Counted from the stretch's first letter, positions 22,478-31,203 are shown. The stretch is DNA of 64,000 nucleotides from Variovorax sp. PBL-E5 (GCF_901827185.1 NZ_LR594672.1:620001-684000); one strand, 5' to 3'. Made by a program: numbers and translations. Notes: a model not told the origin generated them from the letters alone.

Positions 22478-23011
22478 ATGACCATCCGCTTCAACACCGG
22501 TGACCTCCTGGCCCAGCAAGGAATCATCGTCCACGGCTGCAACTGCTTCGGCAAGATGGGCTCCGGCATGGCCAAGGCCATTCGAAACCGCTACCCGTTC
22601 GCCTACCGCGCCTACATGAACCGCTTCGAGGTGTTCGGCCTGCAGCTCGGCGACATCGTCGCGGTGGCCAATCCAAAGCTGCGCATGCAGCAGCCCGAGC
22701 TCATGAGGCACATCAGCCAGTTCGACGAGAGCATCCCCGAGGGAGTCATCGTCGTCAACGCCATGACGCAATACGACTACGCCACGAGCGACGACACCAG
22801 CACCCGCGTCTTCGCCGACTATCCGGCCATCGAAGCTGCGTTTGCCCGCATCTACATGATTGCCGCGGCAACCAAGATGCCGGTGAACTACCCCCTCATT
22901 GGCTGCGGCCTTGCCCGAGGCAAGTGGCCCGAGGTCCGCGAGCGTATCGAACGCTCGATGAAGAACATCGACAGCGACCTGTGGCTCCTCCCCGGCGCAA
23001 CCGTCGAGTAA
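22478..23011 (+). CDS. macro-domain ADP-ribose-binding protein
   Basis: 177 residues from ATG 22478 with AAAGGA. IIVHGCNCFGKMGSGMAKAI is the macro-domain phosphate loop with catalytic-type Asn/Gly, and NYPLIGCGLARGKWPEVR the second loop. It is of the phage/plasmid type that hydrolyses ADP-ribose-1''-phosphate or removes ADP-ribose from targets. Adjacent to nrtR and Nudix genes it supports an ADP-ribose circuit. Standard length for the domain. Terminator follows. Confidence 0.88.
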   Translation: MTIRFNTGDLLAQQGIIVHGCNCFGKMGSGMAKAIRNRYPFAYRAYMNRFEVFGLQLGDIVAVANPKLRMQQPELMRHISQFDESIPEGVIVVNAMTQYDYATSDDTSTRVFADYPAIEAAFARIYMIAAATKMPVNYPLIGCGLARGKWPEVRERIERSMKNIDSDLWLLPGATVE

Positions 23012-23030
23012 GAAATCCGTTCTCTACTTC

Positions 23031-23067
23031 AACCACCGCTCCTTTTCCAAAGGGCGGTGGTTTTCTT
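23031..23067 (+). terminator. rho-independent terminator
   Basis: AACCACCGC pairs with GCGGTGGTT, followed by TTCTT. Confidence 0.8.
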
Positions 23068-23224
23068 ATGGGGTTGGGCGTGATGTTCGTCGCGCATTGA
23101 CGGGATTTGGGACGCACCGAGGCGCGTTTCGGACACGAGGCGACAGCTATCATTGGCGCCAAACAGGCAAGAAGCAGATGATGAGATTCGACTTTCGCAG
23201 GGAGGGGCTTTTAGCCTGCTTCCC

Positions 23225-23785
23225 ATGACCGCGCGCAGCACGCAGGCGCTTCGCGCCCGAACCGCTCAAATCCTCAAATTCCTGGACTCCCCCGTCTACG
23301 GGGTGACGCGGACATCCAGCCTCCCGCTCACCGGCGCGGCATTCTTCTACGCGACAGGCGCTGCAAGTTGGCTGTTCAGCCCCGCCCTGGCTGGCGCCCT
23401 GGCAGCCACGTTGACGCTGCGAGCGGCGCTCAAAGGCCTTCGCATTCGCCTCGACGCTGCTGGGTTCGCGGCACAGAGCCACCCGAGCATGTCTGCCGCC
23501 GAGCGAGCCGCGATGCAAGAGATTTGGGGCCGCTGGTCGATACATGCCGGCAAGAGTGCGCTCCAGGCGCTTGCGTTCTGCGCAGGCGCCGGCCTGACTC
23601 CCGCGATTGCCTACGGACTTGGAACGCTCCTGGCCGACCCTCTCGAAATCTTGATGCAAGCGTTGGGCACAACAGGAATTGCACTGGCCTGGAGCCTCGT
23701 TTTCATGTCCAGGCGAGGGTACTGGGTGCGGCCGCTGCGAAGGGTCTTCGGCAGTTCAGGGTCGGTCCAGAACACTGACATTTAG
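23225..23785 (+). CDS. membrane protein, unknown
   Basis: 186 residues from ATG at 23225 (MTARSTQALRARTAQILKFL). Hydrophobic segments around residues 36-70 (GAAFFYATGAASWLFSPALA, then GALAATLTL), 118-135 and 145-165 suggest three or four transmembrane helices, with a basic loop (GLRIRLDAAG). Inner-membrane protein with no recognised family. The last residues are polar and cytoplasmic. Confidence 0.7.
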   Translation: MTARSTQALRARTAQILKFLDSPVYGVTRTSSLPLTGAAFFYATGAASWLFSPALAGALAATLTLRAALKGLRIRLDAAGFAAQSHPSMSAAERAAMQEIWGRWSIHAGKSALQALAFCAGAGLTPAIAYGLGTLLADPLEILMQALGTTGIALAWSLVFMSRRGYWVRPLRRVFGSSGSVQNTDI

Positions 23786-23855
23786 TTTAGGTCGAGGGCT
23801 TCCTAAAACGTATCGGTCGTGCTAAAATGCTTCTCCTACGCTAAAGAGAAGAGCC

Positions 23856-24401
23856 ATGAACGCGCCAATCACGTACATCCCCGGATTTCTGAAAGACCCC
23901 GACGCCGTCTTGAACGCGCTTTGGAACGAGCTCGCCTGGGAACGCCGCGGCACGACGCCGCGTCGTGAGTACTACTCCAACGAGCATCCGGTGCCCTACG
24001 CCTACGGGGTGGAGGAGTTCAAGCGCGAATACCAGCCACAGCCTTGGCATCCGGTCGTCCTTGACATCAAGGCGGCTCTCGAGGAGCGCACGAACACCAA
24101 GTTCGAGGTCTGCTTCTTGAACGGATACGAAGACCAGCGTGACCACCTTGGGTGGCATGGCGACAATTCCAGCGAAATGGACGACGCTCGCCCTATTGGC
24201 ATCGTCACAGTCGGCGCGGAGCGCGACATCATGTTTCGACGCAGAGGCGACAAGGAAAGCATCGAGCGGCTCAAGCTCCAGCATGGAAGCCTGTGTCTCA
24301 TGGCCCCAGGTATGCAAGACCTGTGGGACCACAAAATCCCAAAGGCCGGCTTCTCCTGCGGCACGCGCATCAGCTTGACGTTCCGCGGCTACGTCGCCTG
24401 A
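23856..24401 (+). CDS. AlkB-like 2-oxoglutarate/Fe(II) oxygenase
   Basis: 181 residues. LGWHGDNSSEMDD carries the HxD iron ligands, QDLWDHKIPKAG the distal histidine and GTRISLTFRGY the arginines for 2-oxoglutarate. VCFLNGYEDQRDHLGWHGDN matches the AlkB nucleotide-recognition region. Repairs alkylated bases in DNA or RNA by oxidation. ATG lies 34 bases after a GCTAAAAT box. Plasmid-borne AlkB is also common in phages; likely for genome protection. Confidence 0.88.
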   Translation: MNAPITYIPGFLKDPDAVLNALWNELAWERRGTTPRREYYSNEHPVPYAYGVEEFKREYQPQPWHPVVLDIKAALEERTNTKFEVCFLNGYEDQRDHLGWHGDNSSEMDDARPIGIVTVGAERDIMFRRRGDKESIERLKLQHGSLCLMAPGMQDLWDHKIPKAGFSCGTRISLTFRGYVA

Positions 24402-24418
24402 CAACAACTGACCCTACG

Positions 24419-24456
24419 AGCCCCGAAGCCGCAGCTGGCCTCGGGGCTTTTTCTTT
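24419..24456 (+). terminator. rho-independent terminator
   Basis: AGCCCCGA pairs with TCGGGGCT, followed by TTTTCTTT. Confidence 0.85.
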
Positions 24457-24695
24457 GCCGCCGTGCGTGCATCCAACGAAGGAGGCAAAGGCGCGGCCGG
24501 CGGGGGACTGAGGCCGGCACGACTCCGTGCGAAACACAGCAAAAGGCTAAGGGCGCTATCCCTAAGGGCGGGGAGTGAATCGCGGTGGTGGGCCCGCTGC
24601 GCTCCCGGGTCAGCGCAAGCTGTTAGCAGCCGCTTGATTCCCGCCGGACCCCGCCACCTCGACGGAGTTTTCCTTGGTCGGGCGCGATGGCTTTC
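24457..24695. other. no gene seen
   Basis: About 240 bases, GC-rich, no coding frame with supported start on either strand, no repeats recognised. Confidence 0.5.
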
Positions 24696-25283
24696 CTATC
24701 GACGCGCGGCCGCCCGGACCGGAGCAAACGATTGCCGGTGCTCGGGGCAGGGACCGCGCGTGCGTAGTGCTTCCATATGGGCGGCAACGCCGTACCCGGA
24801 GTGCTTGGAGAAGCCATAGCCGGGGTAACGCGCGTCCAGCTCGACCATATGCCGGTCTCTGCGCACCTTGGCAACGATGGACGCGGCGGAAATTTGCGGG
24901 CATAGGGCATCACCGCCGACCAGGCTCTCCAGCTGGTTGGCTGCAAAGTTCTCGAAGCGTGGCAGCCGGTTTCCGTCAACGCGAATCAGGTCCGGACGGA
25001 CGGGCAAGGCGGCAACGGCGCGCTCCATGGCCAGGAAGGTCGCCTGCAGGATGTTGATTTTGTCGATTTCCTCGGCGGTGGCCACCCCGACGCCTACCCA
25101 GCAATGCTCCTCGATGAGCGGCAGAAGAGCCTCGCGTCGGCGTGCACTCAGTTTCTTTGAATCGTCGAGGCCTGGAACCAAGACGTCGCGGAAGATGACC
25201 GCAGCCGCATAGACAGGCCCCGCGAGCGGGCCGCGGCCTGCTTCGTCAACACCGCAAACCAGCTTGAAGGGGGAATTGCTCAT
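24696..25283 (-). CDS. rnhB: ribonuclease HII
   Basis: 195 residues from ATG 25283; a TTG at 25328 would add a tail with no family match. [20 protein letters not shown] has the catalytic [13 protein letters not shown] and [13 protein letters not shown] follow, then [18 protein letters not shown] with the remaining acidic residue. Removes RNA from RNA-DNA hybrids and single ribonucleotides. A second RNase H (type I) lies at 60402, so the plasmid encodes both classes. Confidence 0.93.
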   Translation of the reverse strand: MSNSPFKLVCGVDEAGRGPLAGPVYAAAVIFRDVLVPGLDDSKKLSARRREALLPLIEEHCWVGVGVATAEEIDKINILQATFLAMERAVAALPVRPDLIRVDGNRLPRFENFAANQLESLVGGDALCPQISAASIVAKVRRDRHMVELDARYPGYGFSKHSGYGVAAHMEALRTRGPCPEHRQSFAPVRAAARR

Positions 25284-25385
25284 GTGGCGCCATTTCGAGA
25301 CCTGTGAGCTTTTCGAGGGATTCGCCAAGTCTCTGGTCCGTCCCCCTATAGGCGCCGTCGTTTAGCCGCTGGCCCGGGCGGCTTC

Positions 25386-25392
25386 GCTACAC
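25386..25392 (+). promoter_or_regulatory. GCTACAC box, likely -10 element
   Basis: Followed by CGGGGCAGGACCAACAG; ATG 29 bases downstream. A TTTAGCC element lies 15-16 bases upstream and may be a -35. Confidence 0.5.
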
Positions 25393-25420
25393 CGGGGCAG
25401 GACCAACAGAAAGGAATGAC

Positions 25421-25828
25421 ATGACAATCTCTCTTGCGCCCACCGATGCAAATGCGACCGACCCTCTAAGCTCAGTCGCGCTCAACCAAGCGCTGGCGGA
25501 AAATGAGGCTGAACTTGCCGCCGTACAGGCGGAGATGGACCGCCTGCGAAAAATCCGAAGCGGGCTGCTGCGACAAACGCCCGTCGCTTGCGAGCGCAAC
25601 AACTTCGGCCAAGGCTGCGGTGCGGTCACCTCCATCGGCGAACTGACCTACATCCAGACGCACTGGTATGAGGGCCCGCATGGCTGCAGCGGCGGCGACA
25701 CCTGGCATCGAGGTGAAGGTCAATTCGTCTGCCCAAGCTGTGGGCACCGCAACCGGCTTTACAACCGAAAGGACGTCGAAAAGCTGGCTGGGCTCTTCAG
25801 GGTCATCCAAGCCGTGTACGACCGCTGA
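25421..25828 (+). CDS. hypothetical protein with zinc-ribbon-like end
   Basis: 135 residues. Residues 22-55 form a coiled coil (LAENEAELAAVQAEMDRLRK). CERNNFGQGCGAV, then HGCSGGDTWHRGEGQFVCPS followed by CGH, give C-x-C/CxxC pairs suited to zinc. The HTHWYEGPHGC part is conserved-looking. Unknown function. Promoter box upstream, terminator downstream. Confidence 0.7.
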   Translation: MTISLAPTDANATDPLSSVALNQALAENEAELAAVQAEMDRLRKIRSGLLRQTPVACERNNFGQGCGAVTSIGELTYIQTHWYEGPHGCSGGDTWHRGEGQFVCPSCGHRNRLYNRKDVEKLAGLFRVIQAVYDR

Positions 25829-25840
25829 ACTGATTGAACG

Positions 25841-25870
25841 AACGCCTTGGTCCTTCCGGGGCGTTTTCTT
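25841..25870 (+). terminator. rho-independent terminator
   Basis: AACGCC and GGCGTT pair (loop of 13), followed by TTCTT. Confidence 0.6.
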
Positions 25871-25940
25871 CTGCCTGCCAGGCTAACGAAGAACGCAGAG
25901 CCAGCACCAAAGAGTACTTCCGGCTAAACGAATGCTCTAG

Positions 25941-26363
25941 ATGTGCAAACGACTCTACGCAGCACACCCAATGGAATTCCCGGCCCTCACGGAACGAACC
26001 TACAACGACAGCCGCCGCAAGCTCTCCGTGCTGGCACAAGCCATGGCACTGGACGTCATCCACCGCGCCCAATCGCAGGCCGTCACTCTCATCCTTCAGG
26101 CCGGCCTGCCGGACGATGCTGCACGGCTCCTCAAGAGCGATATTGCCGAGTCGCTGCTGGCAAAGGACGTTGCCCGCGTTGTGGAATGCGAGGGCTACCT
26201 GCAAGTTCCAACTGCAGCCCGGAGGGAGGAAATCCTCGAGCAGGCGCTGGTGGGTACCTTGCTCGGCTGGGTTTCGCAGAAGGTGGAGCAGGAGGACGCC
26301 CATCGGCTGCTTCAGGCGGTGCTTTCGCTATACGAGCCGTCCAACCCTGACGGAAGACCCTGA
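25941..26363 (+). CDS. hypothetical helical protein
   Basis: 140 residues from ATG 25941, or 130 from ATG 25971. All-helical appearance (LTERTYNDSRRKLSVLAQAM, ARLLKSDIAESLLAKDVARV). No ribosome site is obvious at either start. Precedes the S49 protease by 51 bases and is probably cotranscribed. No family recognised. Confidence 0.6.
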   Translation: MCKRLYAAHPMEFPALTERTYNDSRRKLSVLAQAMALDVIHRAQSQAVTLILQAGLPDDAARLLKSDIAESLLAKDVARVVECEGYLQVPTAARREEILEQALVGTLLGWVSQKVEQEDAHRLLQAVLSLYEPSNPDGRP

Positions 26364-26414
26364 CCACCCCGAGCGGGTCGCCCCCAGGCAGTGCCACCCC
26401 AAGCGAGACCCGCG

Positions 26415-27374
26415 ATGACAACTGAATACACTCCTGACCGCAAAGAGACGCTCGAGCGTCGCATGTTCGACGACCTCCTCGCGGACCGACGGCTCTCCCG
26501 CCGATTGACCTACGCGAAGTACGCGGTCATCGCGACCCTCGGCCTGAGCTATCTGGGCGTGCTCGGTTTCGGCTTCTTCAAGTCCGCGGCCCAGCCCATC
26601 GTTCCCGGTGGATACGCTGCCATGATTCGCATCGAAGGCGAAATCGGACCAGGCAAGGCGGCCAGCGCCGAGCGGCTGAATCCCCTCCTGGAGAAGGCCT
26701 TCGCTGACGTGAACGCCAAGGGCGTCATCCTGCGCATCAACAGCCCGGGAGGCACGCCGGTCCAGTCGGCGCTCATCAACGACCGCATCCTGCAGCTCAA
26801 GAAGCAATACCCGGAGAAGAAAGTGGTGGCGGTCGCCGAGGACATGATGACCTCGGGCGCGTACTTCATCTCCGTCGCAGCGGACAAGATTGTGGTCAAC
26901 CGCTCCACCATCGCTGGCTCCATCGGCGTCATTACCAAGGGCTTCGGTTTCCAGGGTCTGATGGACAAGCTGGGCGTGGAACGCCGGGTCGTGACCGCAG
27001 GTGAGTCAAAAAACATGATGGACCCGTTCGGGCCCCAGACGGACGACGAGAGGACGAAGCAGTCGGAGCTCCTGTCGGCCATCCACAAGCACTTCATCGA
27101 TGCGGTCAAGGCCGGCCGGGGTGCCCGACTTCACATGGAGACACCGAATTTGTTCTCGGGAACCGTTTGGACGGGCGAAGAGGCCGTTCAACTCGGCCTT
27201 GCTGACACCCTCGGAGATATCGAATCTGCGGCCCAGGCAAGCTTCGGCACCAAGAACATCCATGAGTACGCGCCGGCGCGTGGTCTGCTGGAGTCCCTCA
27301 TCTCGGGCGTCAGCGTGCAAGCTGCGGCGCTCCTCAAGCCAGAGGTCGAAGGCCCGCAACTCCTTCCCCGATAG
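26415..27374 (+). CDS. S49 family peptidase (SppA/SohB-like)
   Basis: 319 residues from ATG 26415. One transmembrane segment at about residues 35-56 anchors it. GVILRINSPGGTPVQSALIN and EDMMTSGAYFISVAADKIVV contain the serine nucleophile (Ser147 in TSG), and STIAGSIGVITKGFG follows; a lysine later in the fold acts as base in the family. Cleaves signal peptides or membrane-protein fragments. C-terminal about 40 residues are variable. Such short SppA homologs occur in phages and plasmids. Confidence 0.88.
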   Translation: MTTEYTPDRKETLERRMFDDLLADRRLSRRLTYAKYAVIATLGLSYLGVLGFGFFKSAAQPIVPGGYAAMIRIEGEIGPGKAASAERLNPLLEKAFADVNAKGVILRINSPGGTPVQSALINDRILQLKKQYPEKKVVAVAEDMMTSGAYFISVAADKIVVNRSTIAGSIGVITKGFGFQGLMDKLGVERRVVTAGESKNMMDPFGPQTDDERTKQSELLSAIHKHFIDAVKAGRGARLHMETPNLFSGTVWTGEEAVQLGLADTLGDIESAAQASFGTKNIHEYAPARGLLESLISGVSVQAAALLKPEVEGPQLLPR

Positions 27375-27447
27375 GGTCATTGCTGAGTCCAAAGGAGGGC
27401 GCCATTGGCGCCTTTCCTCATGGCCCAACCCGGTCTACGACTGGCAA

Positions 27448-27473
27448 GAAAAAAGCGCCTCCTGGGGAGGCGC
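27448..27473 (-). terminator. rho-independent terminator
   Basis: Minus-strand GCGCCTCC-CCA-GGAGGCGC followed by TTTTTTC, at the end of the gene at 27486. Confidence 0.85.
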
Positions 27474-27485
27474 AGAAGAAGAGAC

Positions 27486-27842
27486 TTAGTGAACCGTCGA
27501 GAATTCTGCCTTGAAGCGGTCGATTTCCTTGAGAATCCCTGCGTCGCGGCAGCACAAGTTGTCGATGAGGCAGACGCGGTGGCTGCCGTTGACCACAAGC
27601 TGGGCTCGGAGGAACCAACCTCGAAGCCAGTCCTTCCGGACATTCTCCACGACGTACTTGCGGCCGGTCGTCTTGTCGATGACCTGCTTGCCGACCAGGG
27701 GATGGCCGGGCACGTAGTGGTGCGACGGGTAGAAGGCATTGCGTTGAGCGCGCGCAGCCTTCACCTTGAGCCAATGAACCAGGTCGAAATGCGAGTACTC
27801 GACAGCGGGAACCGAAGAGTGCGGGAGAGCGATGGCGTTCAT
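27486..27842 (-). CDS. hypothetical protein
   Basis: 118 residues, MNAIALPHSSVPAVEYSHFD. Middle reads KTTGRKYVVENVRKDWLRGW, a small beta domain, then two cysteines close together (NLCCRDAG). A GTCTAGA-like box lies near 27876. Strong terminator follows. Family not recognised. Confidence 0.7.
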   Translation of the reverse strand: MNAIALPHSSVPAVEYSHFDLVHWLKVKAARAQRNAFYPSHHYVPGHPLVGKQVIDKTTGRKYVVENVRKDWLRGWFLRAQLVVNGSHRVCLIDNLCCRDAGILKEIDRFKAEFSTVH

Positions 27843-27938
27843 GAAGCGTCCTTACTGAGTTAACCTGCCTCGTCTAGATACGAGCTCGAGTGGCCGGCGG
27901 CGAGGTCTAACCCTTAGGCACCGCCGCTGCCAACACGG

Positions 27939-27964
27939 CAAAACGCCCTCGGGGGAGGGCGTTT
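27939..27964 (-). terminator. hairpin terminator
   Basis: AAACGCCCTC-GGGG-GAGGGCGTTT, a 10-bp stem at the end of the minus gene at 27986; T-run is short, GTTTTGCC on the minus strand. Confidence 0.6.
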
Positions 27965-27985
27965 CACGGAGGAATCGGAGAGCTG

Positions 27986-28375
27986 CTAGTCCGAGCGAAG
28001 GCAGAACTGCTCGAAGGCTGCCTGAAGAAAGCCGACCGGTCCGTACTCGCGGTTGACCGCCTCTGCGCCTTCGTGGCCACCGGATTGCCGATACGCAAGC
28101 GTTTCTCCTTCGCGCACGTACCAAAGCTGCTCTCCCGCTGGTCCACGGTCCAGGCTGACGAACAGCGAAAGAGCCGGGCGCAGAAGAGAGAGGCCATGAC
28201 AGACGTCCGACAAGATGCTCTCCGAGGGCTTGGTCTCGTGCAGCCACATGGCGGTCGGTTCCTCGCGCCGAACCTCGACCCCTCTCGCCTTTAGAAGAGG
28301 CAGGACTTCGGCTTTGAACGCGTTGATTGCGGTCGCGCTGGCGTGAACAACGAGGGTGGTCTCGTACTTGGACAA
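27986..28375 (-). CDS. hypothetical protein
   Basis: 129 residues from a TTG at 28375, chosen because AGGAG lies 8 bases upstream; an ATG at 28519 would overlap the leader of the divergent gene and is less likely. LSKYETTLVVHASATAINAF begins an alpha/beta domain; ARGVEVRREEPTAMWL and GPAGEQLWYVREGETLAYRQ follow. Unknown function. Confidence 0.6.
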   Translation of the reverse strand: MSKYETTLVVHASATAINAFKAEVLPLLKARGVEVRREEPTAMWLHETKPSESILSDVCHGLSLLRPALSLFVSLDRGPAGEQLWYVREGETLAYRQSGGHEGAEAVNREYGPVGFLQAAFEQFCLRSD

Positions 28376-28610
28376 AGGTAGCGCTCCTGTTGGGTTAGAT
28401 GCTCGGTGTAGCCATATGAGTTTGGCGAGCACATCGCGAACCGCAGGCTCGCTCCCGCAAGGTTGGGGCGGCGAGATGAAGCTGGCCGGCAACACTTCCC
28501 CCTCCGTTAGTGCGCCCAATCTGGCGCAAAGGCACTGGAAAGGCTATTCTCCGAACGTCGCGATAGCCCGCGTAATTGGATTCAAACTGAGCCAACGCGA
28601 AGGTGCACTT

Positions 28611-29501
28611 ATGGACATTCCCAAACTCCCCGCCTTCGTTGGCCCTGATTCACCCACCGCGGACCGCATGCATTGGGTCCGTGTCCCTTTCGATGTTGTG
28701 CTCGGGATGTACAAGGAGTCCGTGCTTCGCGTACAGCGCCATCACTTGCGCCGCGCTAAGGAAGCTCGACACATCACAGGTTCCGACAACCCCCTGCACG
28801 TCAACTTTCTTGCAGCACGGACTGCTGACGGAAAGACTCGACTGATTGACGGGTACACCCGCATCACCGCCATCCTGCACGAGGGGAAGGTTGCTCCTGC
28901 CCAGGTGTGGCTGGGGGTTGCCGATTGCGAGAGCATCACGGATGCAGAGAAGCTCTATGACGCCGTCGATAGCCGCGCGGCCGTCAAGCGGGGCCGGGAT
29001 GCATTTGAGGAAGGGTTACGTCGCTCAGGCCTTCTGGGCAAGCTCACCAGCCCGGCCTTCGTGCGAGGCCAGGCCGTGTCAGCTGTCGCTGCGGCTGCCG
29101 GCGACCGCGACATCCGTAAGGCCGTCTACGAGCTGCGCAAGGGTATTCAGGTGCTCGACCCCATTTCAATTCGAGCGGGCCGCAGCGGGCTTCCTGCTGG
29201 CGCCCTGGCAGCACTGCTGGTCGTCGCATCGAAGGAGGAAAGCCGGGCGCCGGAGGTACAGGCCTTTGCAGCTGCGATTCAGCATCCAAAGGAGGTGCCG
29301 CTCGAACGACGCAAGGAGCTCGAAGCAGCCTTCAAGTGTGCCGAAGCCTTGAAGCATCGACGAGAGGCAAACGCGCTTTCCGGCAAGAACGTGGAACCCA
29401 TCATGGAGTTGGTCCTCGGGTACTGGGAGCAGCATTCGGGCAGGGGTGGTCCTCGAGCAACTCCTGTCAAACGCGACGAGTACCTGGCGACCCCCGCCTG
29501 A
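28611..29501 (+). CDS. ParB/sulfiredoxin-fold-like protein (tentative)
   Basis: 296 residues from ATG 28611 (GAAGG upstream); an in-frame extension to 28356 is antisense to the previous gene and was dropped. KTRLIDGYTRITAILHEGKV looks like the DGxxR signature of ParB/Srx-type domains that bind a nucleotide, and MHWVRVPFDVVLGMYKESVL precedes it. C-terminal half is helical (GRDIRKAVYELRKGIQ-like repeats). It is not a canonical partition ParB, since no ParA lies beside it. Assignment is weak. Confidence 0.6.
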   Translation: MDIPKLPAFVGPDSPTADRMHWVRVPFDVVLGMYKESVLRVQRHHLRRAKEARHITGSDNPLHVNFLAARTADGKTRLIDGYTRITAILHEGKVAPAQVWLGVADCESITDAEKLYDAVDSRAAVKRGRDAFEEGLRRSGLLGKLTSPAFVRGQAVSAVAAAAGDRDIRKAVYELRKGIQVLDPISIRAGRSGLPAGALAALLVVASKEESRAPEVQAFAAAIQHPKEVPLERRKELEAAFKCAEALKHRREANALSGKNVEPIMELVLGYWEQHSGRGGPRATPVKRDEYLATPA

Positions 29502-29506
29502 AGCAC

Positions 29507-29543
29507 GAAAAAGCTCCCCTCAAAGCACTTGCTTCAAGGGGAG
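29507..29543 (-). terminator. rho-independent terminator
   Basis: Minus-strand CTCCCCT ... AGGGGAG stem with extra TGAAGCA pairing, then CTTTTTCG. Confidence 0.75.
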
Positions 29544-29558
29544 TGTTCGGAATGATGG

Positions 29559-29948
29559 CTAGGCCAGTTCGGTTTCGAGCGATTCGATGGCGGTGATTTC
29601 CCATCCTCGCTCCAGGCTGAGAGAGGCTTCGTTGCCCTGGTTCTCGCCCAGCACATCGAAGAGGAGCTTCAGGAAAGCACTTGGAGGATAGAAATTCTCC
29701 GCGGCCTCCTCATGTGGGGCCTCGACTGCCAACACGATGGTGACAAAGCAGCGGGTTCCAGCTCGGTTACCAGAGCGCTCCGGGCAAACCTGGCCGCGCA
29801 CCAGGGTCGCCACGCCTTTCGGGAAGGTCCGAGCCTTCGCGTGACGGGCATTGAACGCCTGGATGAACGCGTCACTCAACTGGCCTGCGGAGACCGTAGC
29901 GTTGCGGGTAAAGCCGGTAGCGTCGAATTCGACGTTAAATTGCGCCAT
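29559..29948 (-). CDS. hypothetical protein
   Basis: 129 residues, MAQFNVEFDATGFTRNATVS. The start reads like a beta strand domain; LSDAFIQAFNARHAKART is a helix, then FVTIVLAVEAPHEEAAENFY. Acidic overall. No family recognised. Convergent with the 28611 gene. Confidence 0.68.
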   Translation of the reverse strand: MAQFNVEFDATGFTRNATVSAGQLSDAFIQAFNARHAKARTFPKGVATLVRGQVCPERSGNRAGTRCFVTIVLAVEAPHEEAAENFYPPSAFLKLLFDVLGENQGNEASLSLERGWEITAIESLETELA

Positions 29949-30060
29949 TTATGTTGCCTTTTTGATTACAGGAGGGGCACAACGTGCCGATGTACTACTT
30001 CCTGTAGAGACGCCGGCAAGGCGGCCCTATACCGAGCAGGTCAACTCAGCGAGCATCTCC

Positions 30061-30306
30061 ATGCCCAACAAAATCGTGTTCATCGGCAACTGGCGCTTCT
30101 TCGAAGGCCGCAAGTACTGGCACACGGACATCGACCTTGTTGCCGATATGCGGCGCAAAGGCGTGCGTGACGGCAAACTCCACGGGGTTGCCCTGGAAGC
30201 GTTCGTCGTCGCCTGTCTGCGGACGCCGGACTATCAGGTACTCGGCGTCCCAATGGACGCTCAGGACTATGCCGCGGTCAGCGCTGCTGCACTCGAGGCG
30301 GCGTAA
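30061..30306 (+). CDS. hypothetical protein
   Basis: 81 residues, MPNKIVFIGNWRFFEGRKYW. Alpha/beta with a basic segment (DMRRKGVRDGKLHGVALEAF). Followed by a very strong terminator. Start lacks a clear ribosome site apart from GAG. Unrecognised, but length and codon use support it. Confidence 0.6.
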   Translation: MPNKIVFIGNWRFFEGRKYWHTDIDLVADMRRKGVRDGKLHGVALEAFVVACLRTPDYQVLGVPMDAQDYAAVSAAALEAA

Positions 30307-30321
30307 AGGCGCCTCGTTCTT

Positions 30322-30360
30322 CAATCCCCTGTCGACTCCTTGTCTACAGGGGATTTTTTT
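30322..30360 (+). terminator. rho-independent terminator
   Basis: AATCCCCTGT pairs with ACAGGGGATT, followed by TTTTT. Confidence 0.9.
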
Positions 30361-30363
30361 CAG

Positions 30364-30403
30364 CCAAAAAGGAAATCCCCCGGCAGCTCAAGCTGCGGGG
30401 GGA
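30364..30403 (-). terminator. rho-independent terminator
   Basis: Minus-strand ATCCCCC and GGGGGAT enclose GCAGC-TTGA-GCTGC, followed by TTCCTTTTT; ends the DUF262 gene. Confidence 0.85.
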
Positions 30404-30424
30404 TGAATCATCCCGCGGGGCCCA

Positions 30425-31147
30425 TCACGGAACCCAAGAGAGCGCGGCATCGAAGTCGCTTGCGGCCATGGGGACGCCGACCTTGCAGATATGCAAAAAC
30501 GCGTCCTTTGCTTCCTGCGCAGTGGCGTACTCCATCTCGGTGACCACCACGCGCGCTCCTGAGAATGCCCCAGAAGCTTCGTCGAACCACTTCAGGCCAT
30601 CGTTGAGAACGGTTTCCTCGAAACCAGCCCACTCGTTGGTCCAGCGGCGGCGCATCAGCGGGCTTGCGACCAGACTGCTGAGCAGGGCTCGCGCCGGCAG
30701 CCGGAATCCCGAGTCAGCCTCTGCCTGGTCGACGAACTCCAACTTCTTCTCCCGGAGGTTGGCAACCAGCGCCTTGCCGTCGGCCCACACTGCTCGTTCG
30801 GCAGTCGTCAGGTCGTCAGGAAGGGGGCTCGCCTCGTCACGGGCCACCCAAGCGAGGGTCGCAAGCCGGTTCTGGCCGTCCAGTAGCAGCGAACTCGTGG
30901 AGTTCCCGCGCAGCATGTGCACGGGGCCCAGCCTTGTACGGCCGGCTTGACTGATGTCGGCCCGGCCATAGGGGGACCAGAGCAGGAAGGCGCCGATAGG
31001 GTAGCCGCGCAGGATGGATTCCAAAAGCGCCATTACATCGGCCCTTGTCCAAACGTAGGGGCGTTGGAAGCCGGCGGGCAAGAGCCGCGCGTTGGTTAGG
31101 TCCTTCAGCAGGTTGATGAGGAACACCGAATTTTGCTGAATGTTCAT
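30425..31147 (-). CDS. DUF262-domain protein (GmrS-like N-terminal domain)
   Basis: 240 residues. LLPAGFQRPYVWTRADVMAL, LESILRGYPIGAFLLWSPYG and SSLLLDGQNRLATLAWVARD (the DGQ-R motif) match the DUF262 domain of type IV GmrSD-like nucleases and of many plasmid proteins. Only this one domain is present, without the DUF1524 HNH half, so it is unlikely to be a complete restriction enzyme. It may regulate or act with another protein. Strong terminator downstream. Confidence 0.85.
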   Translation of the reverse strand: MNIQQNSVFLINLLKDLTNARLLPAGFQRPYVWTRADVMALLESILRGYPIGAFLLWSPYGRADISQAGRTRLGPVHMLRGNSTSSLLLDGQNRLATLAWVARDEASPLPDDLTTAERAVWADGKALVANLREKKLEFVDQAEADSGFRLPARALLSSLVASPLMRRRWTNEWAGFEETVLNDGLKWFDEASGAFSGARVVVTEMEYATAQEAKDAFLHICKVGVPMAASDFDAALSWVP

Positions 31148-31203
31148 TCGTTCTAGTCCTGTGATGTTGTCCTGCGCCGTATAGCTGACGGTCGCGGGAG
31201 GCC

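Noticed and set aside
28611..29501. Partition protein ParB
   Set aside because: Only a DGxxR-like loop is seen; no ParA gene, no clear HTH and no centromere repeats next to it.
30425..31147. Complete type IV restriction system
   Set aside because: Only the DUF262 half is present, no HNH half and no modification partner.
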